Shown piece after piece: positions 17,186 through 26,454 of a stretch of DNA of 64,000 nucleotides. The position numbers and the translations under genes are program-made. The first letter of the stretch is position 1. Each line of letters starts with the position of its first letter. This stretch comes from Halobaculum marinum (GTDB taxonomy: Archaea; Halobacteriota; Halobacteria; Halobacteriales; Haloferacaceae), in NCBI RefSeq assembly GCF_029338555.1, contig NZ_CP119989.1:2604001-2668000 (forward strand), read 5' to 3'. The notes under the pieces are model-generated. The model was not told the origin of the DNA. It was given only the letters and a program-made list of their open reading frames with translations, and searched no databases.

Positions 17186-18403
17186 CTACAAGCCCAGTCC
17201 GAACGCCCGGTTCGCCCCCAACAGGCCGAGACACGCTACCAACAGCGCGACCACCAGGCCGTACGCCGCGGGCCACCCCGCCGTGCTCGCGACCGCGCCG
17301 GTGACGACCGACCCAGAGGCGGCGAGGAACATGTACACCGTCCGCAACAGGCCGAAGGCGTAGCCCCGCTCGGCGTCGCGCAGGCGGTCCATGAACCGCG
17401 CCTGGATCGGCCCGGGCCACGAGATGCCCGCGCCCAGCAGCGCCACGCCGGCGACGGTCCCGACGACGCCGGGGGCGAGCACGAGCGTCGCGATGCCCGT
17501 CCCCGCGAGCGTGACGCTGATCGCGACCGCCGCGTCGCGAGACAGGGCGTCCGACACGCGTCCGTTCACCGGTTGCGCGACGGCGCTGATGGCGAACACG
17601 GCGCCGAACGCGACCGCCGCCCTCGACGGGGGGAGCCCCCGGTGGGTGACGAGGAACGCCGCGAGGAACGACGACACCGCCTGGAACGTGAAGCCGCACA
17701 GGACCGCCAGCGCCGTCGTGTACGCCAGCGGCGGCCGGGTGAGGATCCCGCGGATCCGGGCCGGGTCGACCAGCGCCCGCAGGTCGCGGTCGGGGTTCGC
17801 GGGCGGGAGCGAGGGGACGAACAGCAGCGTCGCGGCCGCCGCCGGCAGGGCGACCGCGGCGCCGGCGCCGACGGCGACCTCCCACCCGAACCGGTCGGCG
17901 AGCACACCACCGGCGGCGGGGAACGCCGCGCCCGCGACGGCGCCCGCACCAGTGAGGACACTGAGCGCGCCGCCGCGTTCGTCGTACAGTCGCGAGAGCA
18001 GCGCCGTCGCCGGCGCGAAGAACAGGCCCGCACCCGCGCCGAGGACGAGCGTCGCGGCGCCGAACGCGAGCACGGTCGGCGAGAGCGCGACGAGGACGGT
18101 GCCGACGGCGGCGCCGGTGATCCCTGCGAGCACGACCGGTCGCTCGCCGACGCGGTCGGCGAGCACGCCGCTGGGGAACTGAAACAGCGCGTACGTCGCC
18201 CACATCCCGGTGAGTGCGAGGCCGAGCGTCGCCTCCGTCGTCTCCAGGTCGAGGAGGACGAACGGCACGACGGCACCGAGGAGGATGCGCGCGCCCAGTT
18301 GGCTGAAGTTGCCGCCGCCGATGGCCGCGAGCGCGAGTCGGCGACGCCGTGGACTTGCGCCCCCACCCGCCTCGGCGACTGTCGCCACGTCGTCCCCGCT
18401 CAT
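17186..18403 (-). CDS. MFS transporter
   Basis: A 405-residue protein with about twelve hydrophobic helices in two halves joined near residue 200 by a charged loop (PPANPDRDLRALVDPAR). The loop after helix 2 (GVLADRVGERPVV) carries the major facilitator signature, repeated weakly as NGRVSDALSRDAA in the second half. Substrate unknown, probably efflux of a small molecule. The ATG at 18403 overlaps the stop of the thioesterase gene by four bases, so the pair is co-translated. Confidence 0.85.
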   Translation of the reverse strand: MSGDDVATVAEAGGGASPRRRRLALAAIGGGNFSQLGARILLGAVVPFVLLDLETTEATLGLALTGMWATYALFQFPSGVLADRVGERPVVLAGITGAAVGTVLVALSPTVLAFGAATLVLGAGAGLFFAPATALLSRLYDERGGALSVLTGAGAVAGAAFPAAGGVLADRFGWEVAVGAGAAVALPAAAATLLFVPSLPPANPDRDLRALVDPARIRGILTRPPLAYTTALAVLCGFTFQAVSSFLAAFLVTHRGLPPSRAAVAFGAVFAISAVAQPVNGRVSDALSRDAAVAISVTLAGTGIATLVLAPGVVGTVAGVALLGAGISWPGPIQARFMDRLRDAERGYAFGLLRTVYMFLAASGSVVTGAVASTAGWPAAYGLVVALLVACLGLLGANRAFGLGL

Positions 18404-18786
18404 TCGACGCGGTGACGCTCGGCGGCGGCGCGCACGTCGTCGGGGAGCGGGGTCGGCTCTCCGTCGGCGAGCGCGACCTGCACGGTCTCGCCCGTCGCGA
18501 CGACGCGCCCCTCGAACTGGAGTTCGTACGCGAGCGTGAGGCTCGTGGTGCCCACGTCGACGACGTCGATGGCGGCGTCGACCGCACCGGTTCCTTCGAT
18601 CGGTGCACGGAACTCGACCTCCAGCGTGGCCAGCGCCGCCTGTGAGTCGGCGAGGTCGACGCCGACCTCCTCGCGGAAGAACGCCGTGCGGACCTCCTCG
18701 AAGTAGGTCGCGTACACGGCGTTGTTCACGTGGCCCATCGGGTCGAGGTCGCGGTAGCGGACGGGAACCGTCGTCTCGAAGGTCAT
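18400..18786 (-). CDS. Hot-dog acyl-CoA thioesterase (4HBT type)
   Basis: A 128-residue hot-dog protein. The N-terminal RYRDLDPMGHVNNAVYATYFEE carries the Asp and the His-Val-Asn signature of 4-hydroxybenzoyl-CoA thioesterase-like enzymes, which hydrolyse acyl-CoA thioesters. Normal length for a single hot-dog unit. It overlaps the downstream MFS gene by ATGA, suggesting that the transporter handles a product or acyl compound; this link is inference only. Confidence 0.85.
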   Translation of the reverse strand: MTFETTVPVRYRDLDPMGHVNNAVYATYFEEVRTAFFREEVGVDLADSQAALATLEVEFRAPIEGTGAVDAAIDVVDVGTTSLTLAYELQFEGRVVATGETVQVALADGEPTPLPDDVRAAAERHRVE

Positions 18787-18816
18787 ACACGTCCGTCGCT
18801 CGGGGAGGGTTTCGGG

Positions 18817-19341
18817 CTATCGTTCTGCGTCAACCGCGGCACCCCCGGTCGACTCCGACAGCGCCGCGACCGCCGGGACGGTCGCCCGCGAGGCGAGGAA
18901 CAGCGCCGCGACCCCCGCGGCCAGCACGGCGGCGTCCGTCGCCGATGGCAGGAGGCCGAGCGCGACGATGAGCGTGGTCGCACACGCTGGCGCGTGGCGG
19001 GTGTCCGTCAGCGCCATCCCGAGCGTGGTCGCCCCGACCGAGGCGACCGCGCTGGCGGCGAGACGCGCCCCTGCCGGCGTCGTCGCGGCGACCGACCCTG
19101 TGATGACGGCCTCGCCCGCGAGCCCGTGGTACGCGAGCAGCCCCGCGAGGATGCCGACCGCGTGGCCGCCGAGCAGTTGCCGACCGGTCGGGCGAGCGTC
19201 GCCCGCCGCGATCAGGTACGCCGACGGCCCGAGGCTCGGGAACACGAGCGGTCGACCGGTGGCCCACGCGAGCGCGCCGGCGACCGCCAGCAACGCCGCC
19301 GCGTGGAGCGCCTCGACGACACCATCGGATCCCCGTCGCAC
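18817..19341 (-). CDS. HPP family membrane protein
   Basis: A 174-residue protein with four to five hydrophobic helices. The central motif FPSLGPSAYLI and the following GHAVGILAGLLAYHGL and DTRHAPACATTLIVAL match the HPP family, whose members include nitrite transporters of chloroplasts and cyanobacteria. The likely start is GTG 19341, just before the first helix; the ORF is open to 19479 but the extra 46 residues overlap the divergent zinc-ribbon gene. Transport substrate not shown. Confidence 0.75.
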   Translation of the reverse strand: MRRGSDGVVEALHAAALLAVAGALAWATGRPLVFPSLGPSAYLIAAGDARPTGRQLLGGHAVGILAGLLAYHGLAGEAVITGSVAATTPAGARLAASAVASVGATTLGMALTDTRHAPACATTLIVALGLLPSATDAAVLAAGVAALFLASRATVPAVAALSESTGGAAVDAER

Positions 19342-19477
19342 GCTCGGTGGTGGCTGGGCGCAGGGAATGAAGTCGGCGGTTCGCGACGAGGGAGGCGAGA
19401 CAGCGGAGCCGACGGGGCTGGAGGAGCGACGGAGCGGGACCGGTGTCTTGAAATTCTCGGCCCTCACACGCACGATC

Positions 19478-19648
19478 ATGAGCCTGGAACAGGAGTTCTA
19501 CTGTCCGGCGTGCGGCGAGGACCGCGACTTCTGGCGCGTCGCCGCGATGACGCTCCACCTCGGCGAGAAGACCAAGTGGCGCTGCAACGACTGTGACTAC
19601 GGCCTGACGCGGATCAACGGCGACATCAGCACCGCCATCGAGGCGTAG
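19478..19648 (+). CDS. Small zinc-ribbon protein
   Basis: A 56-residue protein with two Cys pairs: CPACGED near the N-terminus and CNDCDYG near the C-terminus, forming a single zinc ribbon. The start at 19478 has the usual haloarchaeal MSLEQEF-like beginning. Small zinc-ribbon proteins are common in haloarchaea and several affect biofilm or motility, but I cannot assign a function to this one. Confidence 0.75.
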   Translation: MSLEQEFYCPACGEDRDFWRVAAMTLHLGEKTKWRCNDCDYGLTRINGDISTAIEA

Positions 19649-19663
19649 TCCGACCGTCCTTCC

Positions 19664-20293
19664 TCATCCCGGCAGCAAGTCGCCGAGCGCCGCCCCCACC
19701 GCCATCGGGAGCGTCGCGACGAGCGTGCTCCCGAGCGCGACCGCGGGGGCCGCCCAGTCGACTCGTCCCCACACGGTCAACCCGACCACCGCGGTCACGA
19801 ACGCGACGCCGAGCACGCCGACGAGTCGCCGTGGCACCACCCCGAGGATGGGGTTGTGCACCCGCACGTCCTGGAAGTCCGCGACGTACAAGATTCCGAT
19901 CACCAGCAGGACCGTCACGACCGCCGTCCCGACGAGCGACAGCGGCCGCGACGCGAGCACCGCGCCGACCTCGGTGGTACCACCCTCCACGAGCATCGGG
20001 ATGCCGAACAGCACGCTCCCGAGCAGCGCCTCCGCGAGGTCGCTCCGGTCGAAGCCGCGGACGACCCGCCCGAACACCGACGGCTGCTCCCGTGCCGCCA
20101 GGTCGCGGGCGGTCCGCATCGCCTCGCGCACCTTCCGGCGCTCTTCGGAGTCGTCGACGACCTCCTCTAAGGTCTCCAGCGACTGGATCAGGTCCTCGAC
20201 CGTCGGCGACTGGTCGGCGGGGTCGGAGCCGACTCCGGCCGACTCGCTCGTCGGGTCGGGTGGGTGACCGCCGTCGGCGTCGCGCTCGCTCAT
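19664..20293 (-). CDS. DUF2391-like membrane protein
   Basis: A 209-residue protein. The first 65 residues are acidic and helical (PTVEDLIQSLETLEEVVDDS), followed by a segment FDRSDLAEALLGSVLFGIPMLVEGGT that starts the first of about four transmembrane helices. This layout and the LFGIPMLVEGG motif fit the DUF2391 family. Function unknown. Convergent with the zinc-ribbon gene. Confidence 0.7.
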   Translation of the reverse strand: MSERDADGGHPPDPTSESAGVGSDPADQSPTVEDLIQSLETLEEVVDDSEERRKVREAMRTARDLAAREQPSVFGRVVRGFDRSDLAEALLGSVLFGIPMLVEGGTTEVGAVLASRPLSLVGTAVVTVLLVIGILYVADFQDVRVHNPILGVVPRRLVGVLGVAFVTAVVGLTVWGRVDWAAPAVALGSTLVATLPMAVGAALGDLLPG

Positions 20294-20408
20294 CGGTCGG
20301 TTCTGTCGCCGTCGCTACGTAGTTCCGACGGTGACGGCGGCCGCGAAAGAACGAGGAGTCGGGATTCGCGCGCGATGCAGTCGTCGCCGACCGACTCGGC
20401 CTCGGCGA

Positions 20409-21452
20409 TCAGTCGTCGTCGTTGGACGAGGAGGTGATCGGCTCCGAGCGGTCCTCCGCGAAGCCGGCGGAGTCCTCGATGCGCTCCTTCGCCTCGGGGT
20501 CGAAGCGCGTCTCGATGTCCTGGTAGCGGTCGACGAACGACAGCGCGTGGTGGCTCTCGGTCTCGTGGCCGATGTAGCGCTCCTCCAGGTCGAACTGCGC
20601 CTGTTCGGCGTTCTCCGCGATGTTCTGCATATCCTCGTAGACGCTGTGGGCGCCCGAGTGGAGCGCGTACAGCGTGATGAACTGGTACTTGTAGCCGAGG
20701 TCGCCCAGTTCCTGGAACGTGAGCGGGTCCTCCTCGGCGCCCCACTCGAACGACGACGAGTAGTTGAACGCGAGGTCGAGGTCGGGGTGCGTCTCGTGGA
20801 TGGTCTCGGCGTACTCGACGGCGTCCTCGCGGCTCGGGTCGGGCATCTCCGGCCAGACGAGGTCGACGCCGGCGTCGGCGTAGATGCGCCCGCGTTCGAG
20901 GTGCTCCTCCCAGTCGCCGTTCGCAGAGCCGTAGGCGTCCGTCCGGGCGATGACGACGGTGTCCTCGCTCTGCTTGGCGTCGACCGCCGCCTCGAAGCGC
21001 GAGCGGGCCTTCTCGCGGGAGATGATCTGCTTGCCCGCGATGTGGCCGCAGCGCTTGGGCGTCGTCTGGTCTTCGATGTGGACCGCGGCGACGCCCGCCT
21101 TCTCGTACTCGCGGACGGCGCGGCGGACGTTGTGGGTGCCGCCGTAGCCGGTGTCGCAGTCGGCGATGACCGGGAGGTTCGTCGACTCGACGATGCGCTT
21201 TGCGTTCTCGACCATCTCGGTCATCGTGACCATCTCCAGGTCCGGGAAGCCGAACTGGCCGAGGACCGTCGAGTAGCCGGACATGTACGCGGCGTCGAGC
21301 CCCGCCATCTCCGCGAGGCGGGCGTCGAGGGCGTGGTACAGCCCCGGCGCGAACACGTAGTCCTGCTCGTCGAGCATCTGTCGGAGCTTCGCGCCCTGCG
21401 GGTTGTCGATGTCCTTCGTGAAGACGTCCTGGTCGAGTTCTGAGGGGTGCAT
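20409..21452 (-). CDS. aceA: Isocitrate lyase
   Basis: A 347-residue PEP-mutase-fold enzyme that splits isocitrate into succinate and glyoxylate for the glyoxylate shunt. The catalytic loop is K133-R-C-G-H137, preceded by the metal-binding ADCDTGYGG (about 97-105) and AVHIEDQ. Methylisocitrate lyase is related and cannot be excluded, but the long C-terminal part fits haloarchaeal AceA. The start codon overlaps the stop of a 73-residue ORF by one base. No malate synthase gene lies beside it, unlike the usual haloarchaeal aceA-aceB pair. Confidence 0.85.
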   Translation of the reverse strand: MHPSELDQDVFTKDIDNPQGAKLRQMLDEQDYVFAPGLYHALDARLAEMAGLDAAYMSGYSTVLGQFGFPDLEMVTMTEMVENAKRIVESTNLPVIADCDTGYGGTHNVRRAVREYEKAGVAAVHIEDQTTPKRCGHIAGKQIISREKARSRFEAAVDAKQSEDTVVIARTDAYGSANGDWEEHLERGRIYADAGVDLVWPEMPDPSREDAVEYAETIHETHPDLDLAFNYSSSFEWGAEEDPLTFQELGDLGYKYQFITLYALHSGAHSVYEDMQNIAENAEQAQFDLEERYIGHETESHHALSFVDRYQDIETRFDPEAKERIEDSAGFAEDRSEPITSSSNDDD

Positions 21453-21673
21453 TATTCTGAGTCCTCCATGAGCGCGAGTTCGAACGGGTCGCGGCGACGG
21501 CGGCGCTCGGCGCGGTCGCTGGTGGTGTCGGTCGTGGGGTCAGTCGTCGTGTCGGTGCGGCCCGGTCGCGTCCCGAGGTCGGGGACGAGCGGCGCGTCCG
21601 TCTCCTGGCCCGGGCGGGTGAACGGCGTCCGGGTCGGCGTCGTGTCGGGACGCGGCGTGGCGCGACGGCTCAT
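21452..21673 (-). CDS. Small basic/acidic ORF upstream of aceA
   Basis: A 73-residue frame, mostly disordered and Thr/Arg/Pro-rich, ending [12 protein letters not shown]. Its stop overlaps the aceA start by one base and its start overlaps the stop of the preceding 29-residue ORF by four bases, which argues for translation. The C-terminal motif resembles that of the preceding ORF (DPRELSLFDTE). Not recognised. Confidence 0.45.
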   Translation of the reverse strand: MSRRATPRPDTTPTRTPFTRPGQETDAPLVPDLGTRPGRTDTTTDPTTDTTSDRAERRRRRDPFELALMEDSE

Positions 21674-21759
21674 CGGTCGTCGGCCTCCGTGTCGAACAGG
21701 CTCAGTTCGCGCGGGTCGATGTCGTCGATGTCGGTGTCTGGGTTCGGGTCGAACGTCAT
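21670..21759 (-). CDS. 29-residue ORF, first of the ace transcript
   Basis: A very short acidic frame (starts MTFDPNPDTD, ends [15 protein letters not shown]). It overlaps the next ORF by ATGA and shares with it the pattern D-P-x-E-L-(S/A)-L followed by acidic residues. Too short for composition to prove coding; the overlap and shared motif are the evidence. Confidence 0.4.
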   Translation of the reverse strand: MTFDPNPDTDIDDIDPRELSLFDTEADDR

Positions 21760-21892
21760 GTGGGTCGTGTGGGTGGTATGGGTGGTGTCAGCCGGCCGTG
21801 GTCGGTGTCGGTCGTTCCGTGTGGTGCTGCGGCGGATGTGTGGTGGGGTACGCCCATGCTGTGTCGCCTCACCCGATTCGAGCCGATGACAC

Positions 21893-21930
21893 CAAATAAA
21901 TGTAATGATAGATAATGATAATATTCTATA
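21893..21930. promoter_or_regulatory. AT-rich divergent promoter with direct repeats
   Basis: A short AT-rich island between the ace transcript (minus) and the fluoride channel genes (plus). It contains TAATGATA at 21903-21910 and again at 21913-21920, spaced ten bases, i.e. one helical turn, plus TATA-like CTATAATG at 21926-21933. Looks like a shared promoter with a candidate regulator site. Confidence 0.45.
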
Positions 21931-21987
21931 ATGCGTTTTGGGGCCTGAAGGCTCCTTAATTGTCACTGTGTACCACACCTGCGGCGA

Positions 21988-22431
21988 GTGGCAACCGACA
22001 CGCCGATACGCGAGCCCTCGGAGGTGCGGACGATGGCGGCTCGTGGGGTCGACTCGGCGGTCGTGCTCGGACTCGTCGCCGCCGGCGGCGCGGTCGGCGC
22101 GAGCGCACGCTACGCCGTCGGCGCGGCGCTCCCGGGGCTGTGGGGGACGCTCGCGGCCAACGTGAGCGGGAGCCTGCTGTTGGGGTTCCTGCTGTACGAG
22201 GCGCTGCGGACCGACCGGCTCGGCGACCGGACACGCACGCTACTGGCGACTGGCGTGCTCTCGTCGTACACCACCTACAGCACCTTCGCGGTCGAGACGG
22301 CGCTGGCGGCGCCGGTCGTCGGGGCGGCGTACCTCCTCGGGAGCTACGGGCTCGGGATCGGTGCCGCGCTGGTCGGTCGCGACGTCGCCGCGCGGGTCGA
22401 CCCGCGTCCGGACCGGGAGGTGGAGGTGTGA
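21988..22431 (+). CDS. crcB: Fluoride channel subunit CrcB/Fluc, first
   Basis: A 147-residue, four-helix membrane protein; Fluc channels export fluoride as dual-topology dimers. Visible family motifs are GGAVGASARYAV in helix 1, the LAANVSGSLLLGFLL segment with the conserved Asn, and the central TGVLSSYTTYSTFAVET, which carries the polar track and sodium site. An ATG at 22033 would remove 15 residues before helix 1 and is an alternative start. The stop overlaps the GTG of the second subunit by four bases, so the two probably form a heterodimer. Confidence 0.85.
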   Translation: MATDTPIREPSEVRTMAARGVDSAVVLGLVAAGGAVGASARYAVGAALPGLWGTLAANVSGSLLLGFLLYEALRTDRLGDRTRTLLATGVLSSYTTYSTFAVETALAAPVVGAAYLLGSYGLGIGAALVGRDVAARVDPRPDREVEV

Positions 22432-22808
22432 GTCCCCTCACCGCGCTCGGAGCGGTCCCCGACCCCGCACTCGTCGCCGCCGGCGGGGCCGGCGGAGCGG
22501 TCGGACGCTACCTCGTCGGATCTGCGGTCGACCGCGGGGGGTCGTTCCCGCTCGGGACCCTCACCGTGAACGTCGTCGGGAGCTTCCTCCTCGGCCTCCT
22601 CACGTTCCTCCCCGTCGGGGGCGACGTGTCGCTCTTCGTCGGCACCGGCGCCTGCGGGGCGTTCACCACGTTCTCGTCGTTCTCGGTGGCGACCGTCCAG
22701 TTGTGGGACGGCGGCGAGCGCGGCCGCGCGGTTGCGTTCGTCGCCGCCAACACGCTCCTCGCCGGCGGTGCCGTCGCCCTCGCCGCCGTACTCGCGGGCG
22801 CGAGTTGA
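22428..22808 (+). CDS. crcB: Fluoride channel subunit CrcB/Fluc, second
   Basis: A 126-residue partner of the preceding gene, starting at GTG 22428. It shows GGAGGAVGRYLVG, LTVNVVGSFLLGLL with the conserved Asn, and GTGACGAFTTFSSFSVATV, the equivalents of the first subunit's motifs. Paired crcB genes with fixed opposite topologies are common in archaea and Gram-positive bacteria. Translational coupling is suggested by the GTGA overlap. Confidence 0.9.
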   Translation: MSPLTALGAVPDPALVAAGGAGGAVGRYLVGSAVDRGGSFPLGTLTVNVVGSFLLGLLTFLPVGGDVSLFVGTGACGAFTTFSSFSVATVQLWDGGERGRAVAFVAANTLLAGGAVALAAVLAGAS

Positions 22809-22913
22809 GCCGGACGGGCCGCAGTACCGCCTGAACGCGCCGCGAAACTGCCGCCACCTCGCCACCACCGGGCCACCGAAACGCCCGAGTACCCCCACTG
22901 CGTCGTCGTCGCC

Positions 22914-23354
22914 ATGTCACGACGCGTACTCGTCCCCATCGACACGTCGGATCACTCGACGAAGGCCCTCGACCACGCGCTCGCCGTCCACGGCGACGCG
23001 ACGCTCGTCCTCGTGAACGTCGTCGACCCGAGTCGCTGGATCTCCGGCGGCGACGACGAGGGGATGGAGGCATTCTACTCGAAGGAGTTAGAGGAGTCGG
23101 CCCGCTCGGCGAGCGAGGACCTCCTCGCCAGCACCGCCGAGCGCGTCCGCGACGCCGGCACCGAGGTGGAGACGCACCAACTCGTGGGCGGCCCAGCGCG
23201 CGAGATTCTCGCGTACCTCGACGAGGAGGACGCGGACATCGACCAGGTCGTCATGGGGAGCCACGGGCGGACGGGGCTCGGGCGGATGCTGATGGGCAGC
23301 GTCGCCGAGACGGTGACGCGGCGCTCGCCCGTTCCGGTCACGGTCGTCCGGTGA
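22914..23354 (+). CDS. Universal stress protein UspA
   Basis: A 146-residue Usp-fold protein. The first strand RRVLVPIDTSDHS and the ATP-binding loop GSHGRTGLGRMLMGSVAETV (Gly-x2-Gly-x9-Gly-Ser) are intact, so it should be of the nucleotide-binding class. The C-terminal SPVPVTVVR strand completes the dimer. Its stress or ligand is unknown; haloarchaea carry many copies. Confidence 0.9.
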   Translation: MSRRVLVPIDTSDHSTKALDHALAVHGDATLVLVNVVDPSRWISGGDDEGMEAFYSKELEESARSASEDLLASTAERVRDAGTEVETHQLVGGPAREILAYLDEEDADIDQVVMGSHGRTGLGRMLMGSVAETVTRRSPVPVTVVR

Positions 23355-23426
23355 GCACGTCCGGTGAGGTCACCCTCGAACAGCCCGGGCGGTAGCGATT
23401 AGCCCGTCGCCCGCGTGGGGGTGACA

Positions 23427-24944
23427 ATGGATCGACATCCCGGCTTCCACTCCCTCCACGAGGAGACGGCCGAGACCCTCCCGGTCGACGGCTCCCTCCC
23501 CGACTGGCTCCGCGGCAGTCTCGTCCGCAACGGTCCCGGCGCCTTCTCGTTCCCCGACGGCAGTTCCGTCGACCACTGGTTCGACGGCCTCGCGATGCTG
23601 TACCGCTTCACCTTCGACCCCGGGAACCGCGCGAACGGCGACACGGGCGACTCGGGCGGACTCGGGAGTCGTCTCCGCCACCGCCGCGGCGACGCGGTCC
23701 ACTACCGCAATCGCTTCCTCCGCACCGACGCGTACGAGGCGGCCCGGACGGGTGCGTTCGACGGCGGGTTCGCGACCGGCGAGACGACGCTCCGCTCGCG
23801 GCTGACGACGTTCCTCCGAGAACCGTACGACAACACCAACATCATCGCCGAGCGAGTCGGAGACGACTACCTCGCCTTCACCGAGTCGCCGCGACGGGTT
23901 CGCGTCGACCCGAACACGCTCGACGCCGTCGGCCACCACGAGTACGACGACGGCGTCCCCTCGGGCCACCTCGCGTGCGCGCACCTGAAGCGCGACCCCG
24001 CGACCGGCGCGCTGGTGAACGTCGAGACGGGGTTCGGACGGACGAGCAGGTACCACGTCCACGCGGTCACTCCCGACGGTGAGCGCCGCCACGTCGCCAC
24101 CGCACGCACCGACAAGCCGGCGTACCTGCACTCGTTCGCACTCACGCCACGGTTCGTCGTGATCGCCGAGTTCCCGCTCCGACTCGACCCGCTCCGGTTG
24201 TTCAAACCGGGGCACCAGCGCCCGTTCATCGAGCAGTTCGAGTGGGAACCCGAGCGGGGGACTCGGGTGGTCGTCCTCGATCGGACGACCGGCGAGGTGG
24301 TCGCCGACCCCGTGACGGACCCGGTGTTCGGCTTCCACCACGTGAACGCCTTCGAGCGGCGCGGGGGGCGCGAGGTCGTGTTCGACCTGGAGACGGTGCC
24401 CGACGCGAGTAGCATCGACTCGCTGTACCTCGAGGAACTCCGCGCGGGCAGTTTCGGCGCGCTCGGCGCCCGCGTCGAGCGGTTCGTCGTCGACCTGGGC
24501 GACGCGAACGGACGGGGCCGTTACGGCGTCGGCGACGCCACGGTGACACGGGAGACGCTGTACGACGGCGGCACCGCGTTGCCGACCGTGTCGCCCGCGC
24601 GCTGGTGCGCCGAGCACCGCTACGTGTACGCGATGAGCACGGACAAGCCGGTGAACGAGTGGGCGCGGGCGGTGTTGAAACTGGACACGGAGACGGGGGA
24701 AGTGGTCGAGTTCGACGGCGGTGGCTACTTCGGCGAGCCCATCTTCGTGCCGAATCCCGACGGCGACGCGGAGGACGACGGCGTCGTGCTCGTGGTGACG
24801 CTGGAGGAGGGAGCCGAAGCGTCGTCGCTGGTGGTACTGGACGGTGAGTCGTTCGCAGAACGGGCGCGGGTGCGACTCCCGCACGTGGTGCCGTTCGACT
24901 TCCACGGGCGCTACTTCCCGGAACTGAAGGCGAGGTCGGCGTAG
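23427..24944 (+). CDS. Carotenoid oxygenase (RPE65/CCD family)
   Basis: A 505-residue seven-bladed propeller enzyme that cleaves carotenoid or apocarotenoid double bonds with non-haem iron. The four iron-binding histidines can be placed at H186 (ACAHLKRDP), H235 (YLHSFALTP), H304 or H305 (FHHVNAFE) and H493 (PFDFHGRYF). The N-terminal GSLVRNGPGAFSF is the family signature. Haloarchaeal retinal is usually made by the unrelated Brp/Blh oxygenase, so this may act on other carotenoids. ATG 23427 is preferred to GTG 23415. No carotenoid gene is adjacent. Confidence 0.85.
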   Translation: MDRHPGFHSLHEETAETLPVDGSLPDWLRGSLVRNGPGAFSFPDGSSVDHWFDGLAMLYRFTFDPGNRANGDTGDSGGLGSRLRHRRGDAVHYRNRFLRTDAYEAARTGAFDGGFATGETTLRSRLTTFLREPYDNTNIIAERVGDDYLAFTESPRRVRVDPNTLDAVGHHEYDDGVPSGHLACAHLKRDPATGALVNVETGFGRTSRYHVHAVTPDGERRHVATARTDKPAYLHSFALTPRFVVIAEFPLRLDPLRLFKPGHQRPFIEQFEWEPERGTRVVVLDRTTGEVVADPVTDPVFGFHHVNAFERRGGREVVFDLETVPDASSIDSLYLEELRAGSFGALGARVERFVVDLGDANGRGRYGVGDATVTRETLYDGGTALPTVSPARWCAEHRYVYAMSTDKPVNEWARAVLKLDTETGEVVEFDGGGYFGEPIFVPNPDGDAEDDGVVLVVTLEEGAEASSLVVLDGESFAERARVRLPHVVPFDFHGRYFPELKARSA

Positions 24945-24969
24945 GGGCCGGACCGGAGGGGTCGCCGGC

Positions 24970-26454
24970 TTACTCCTCGTCGCCCAGCGCGTGCCACGAC
25001 AGCCGCGGGTTGCGTGCCGCGGAGGTTTGGTCGACGCGTCGCGAGGTCGTCTTGTTCGGGGCCGCGTGGAGCTCCTCGTCGGTGTCCGCGAACGCCTCGT
25101 TGAACGCATGCGCCAGGTCCTCCAGCGAGCGCTTGTTCTCCACCTCCGTCGGCTCCGTCAGCATCGCCTCGGGCACCATCTCGGGCCACTTCGTCGTCGG
25201 GGGGTGGACGCCGTAGTCGAGCATCCCCTTCGCCACGTCGGCGGCGTCGCGGTCGCCCGCGGTTGCCGCGAACTCGTGGTGGAACGGGCCGTACGGCACC
25301 TCCAGGTCGAGCAGGCTCGCGAGGTAGTTCGCGTTCAGCGTCGCCTTCGCGCTCGCGTCGAGCAGGCCCTCGTCGCCGAGGCGGTGGATGTACGCGTACG
25401 CACGGATGAGGACGAGCCAGTTGCCGCCGAATCCGTGGACCTTCCCGATGGAGTGGGCGGGGTCGAACAGTTCGTACTCGGGCGTGTCGGCCTCGTCGCC
25501 GGCGTCGTCGGCGTCGTCGGCGTCCGCGAGCGCGCCGCCATCCGAACCTACCTGCCGAACCTGCGGTCTGGGGAGGAACTCCGCGAGTTCCTCGACGACG
25601 CCCACCGGCCCGGCGCCGGGGCCACCACCGCCGTGGGGCGTCGCGAACGTCTTGTGGACGTTGTAGTGCATGATGTCGAACCCCATGTCGCCCGGGCGAG
25701 CGCGGCCCAGCAGGGCGTTGAGGTTCGCGCCGTCGTAGTACAGCAGGCCGCCCGCGTCGTGGACCACGTCCGCGATGTGGGCAATGTCGCGCTCGAACAG
25801 CCCCACCGTGTTGGGGTTGGTGAGCATCAGCGCGGCGGTGTCCTCGCTGACGGCGGCCTCCAGCGCCTCCACGTCGACGCGCCCGTCCTCGCCGGATGGG
25901 AGTTCGACCACGTCGTAGCCGGCCATCGCCGCGGTGGCGAAGTTGGTGCCGTGGGCGGACGCGGGGATGATAACCTCCGACTTGTCGTTGCCGTGGTGCT
26001 GGTGGTACGCCTTCGCGACGGCGATGCCGGTGAACTCGCCGGCGGCGCCCGCGGGCGGCTGGAGCGTGACGGCGTCCATCCCGCCGATGGTCGCGAGGTA
26101 CTCTTGCAGGCCGTAGAGGAGTTCGAGGTTCCCCTGGACCGTCTCGGGGTCGCGGTCGGGGTGGACCGCCGCGTTCGGGTCGGCCGCGACCGCGTCCGCG
26201 AACGAGGGGTTGTACTTCATCGTACAGGAGCCGAGCGGGTACGGCCCCAACTCGACGCTCCAGTTCATCTGCGACAGCCGGGTGTAGTGGCGCGCCAGTT
26301 CCGGCTCGGAGATCTGGGGCAACTCCAGCGAGTCGCGCGTCAGGTCGTCCGGGAGGGCTGAGTTCTCGCCGGGGTCGACCGCGGTCGAGTCCTTCTCCGA
26401 CAGGAGTGGCTCGTTGCGGGTATCGTCGCCGAAGCGGGCCTGATCGAAGTTCAT
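24970..26454 (-). CDS. gcvPB: Glycine dehydrogenase (decarboxylating) subunit 2
   Basis: A 494-residue PLP enzyme, the catalytic half of the split glycine cleavage P-protein. The PLP lysine is K268 in [16 protein letters not shown]. The N-terminal [10 protein letters not shown] and [11 protein letters not shown] are also typical. It carries an Asp-rich insert at about residues 306-325 that is absent from bacterial enzymes and fits the acidic haloarchaeal proteome. Its ATG overlaps the stop of gcvPA by four bases; the two subunits form the active heterotetramer. Confidence 0.95.
   Translation of the reverse strand: MNFDQARFGDDTRNEPLLSEKDSTAVDPGENSALPDDLTRDSLELPQISEPELARHYTRLSQMNWSVELGPYPLGSCTMKYNPSFADAVAADPNAAVHPDRDPETVQGNLELLYGLQEYLATIGGMDAVTLQPPAGAAGEFTGIAVAKAYHQHHGNDKSEVIIPASAHGTNFATAAMAGYDVVELPSGEDGRVDVEALEAAVSEDTAALMLTNPNTVGLFERDIAHIADVVHDAGGLLYYDGANLNALLGRARPGDMGFDIMHYNVHKTFATPHGGGGPGAGPVGVVEELAEFLPRPQVRQVGSDGGALADADDADDAGDEADTPEYELFDPAHSIGKVHGFGGNWLVLIRAYAYIHRLGDEGLLDASAKATLNANYLASLLDLEVPYGPFHHEFAATAGDRDAADVAKGMLDYGVHPPTTKWPEMVPEAMLTEPTEVENKRSLEDLAHAFNEAFADTDEELHAAPNKTTSRRVDQTSAARNPRLSWHALGDEE

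Noticed and set aside
21960-22012. A fluoride riboswitch before the fluoride channel genes
   Set aside because: I looked for the conserved pseudoknot pattern of that riboswitch and did not find it; the short leader seems too simple.
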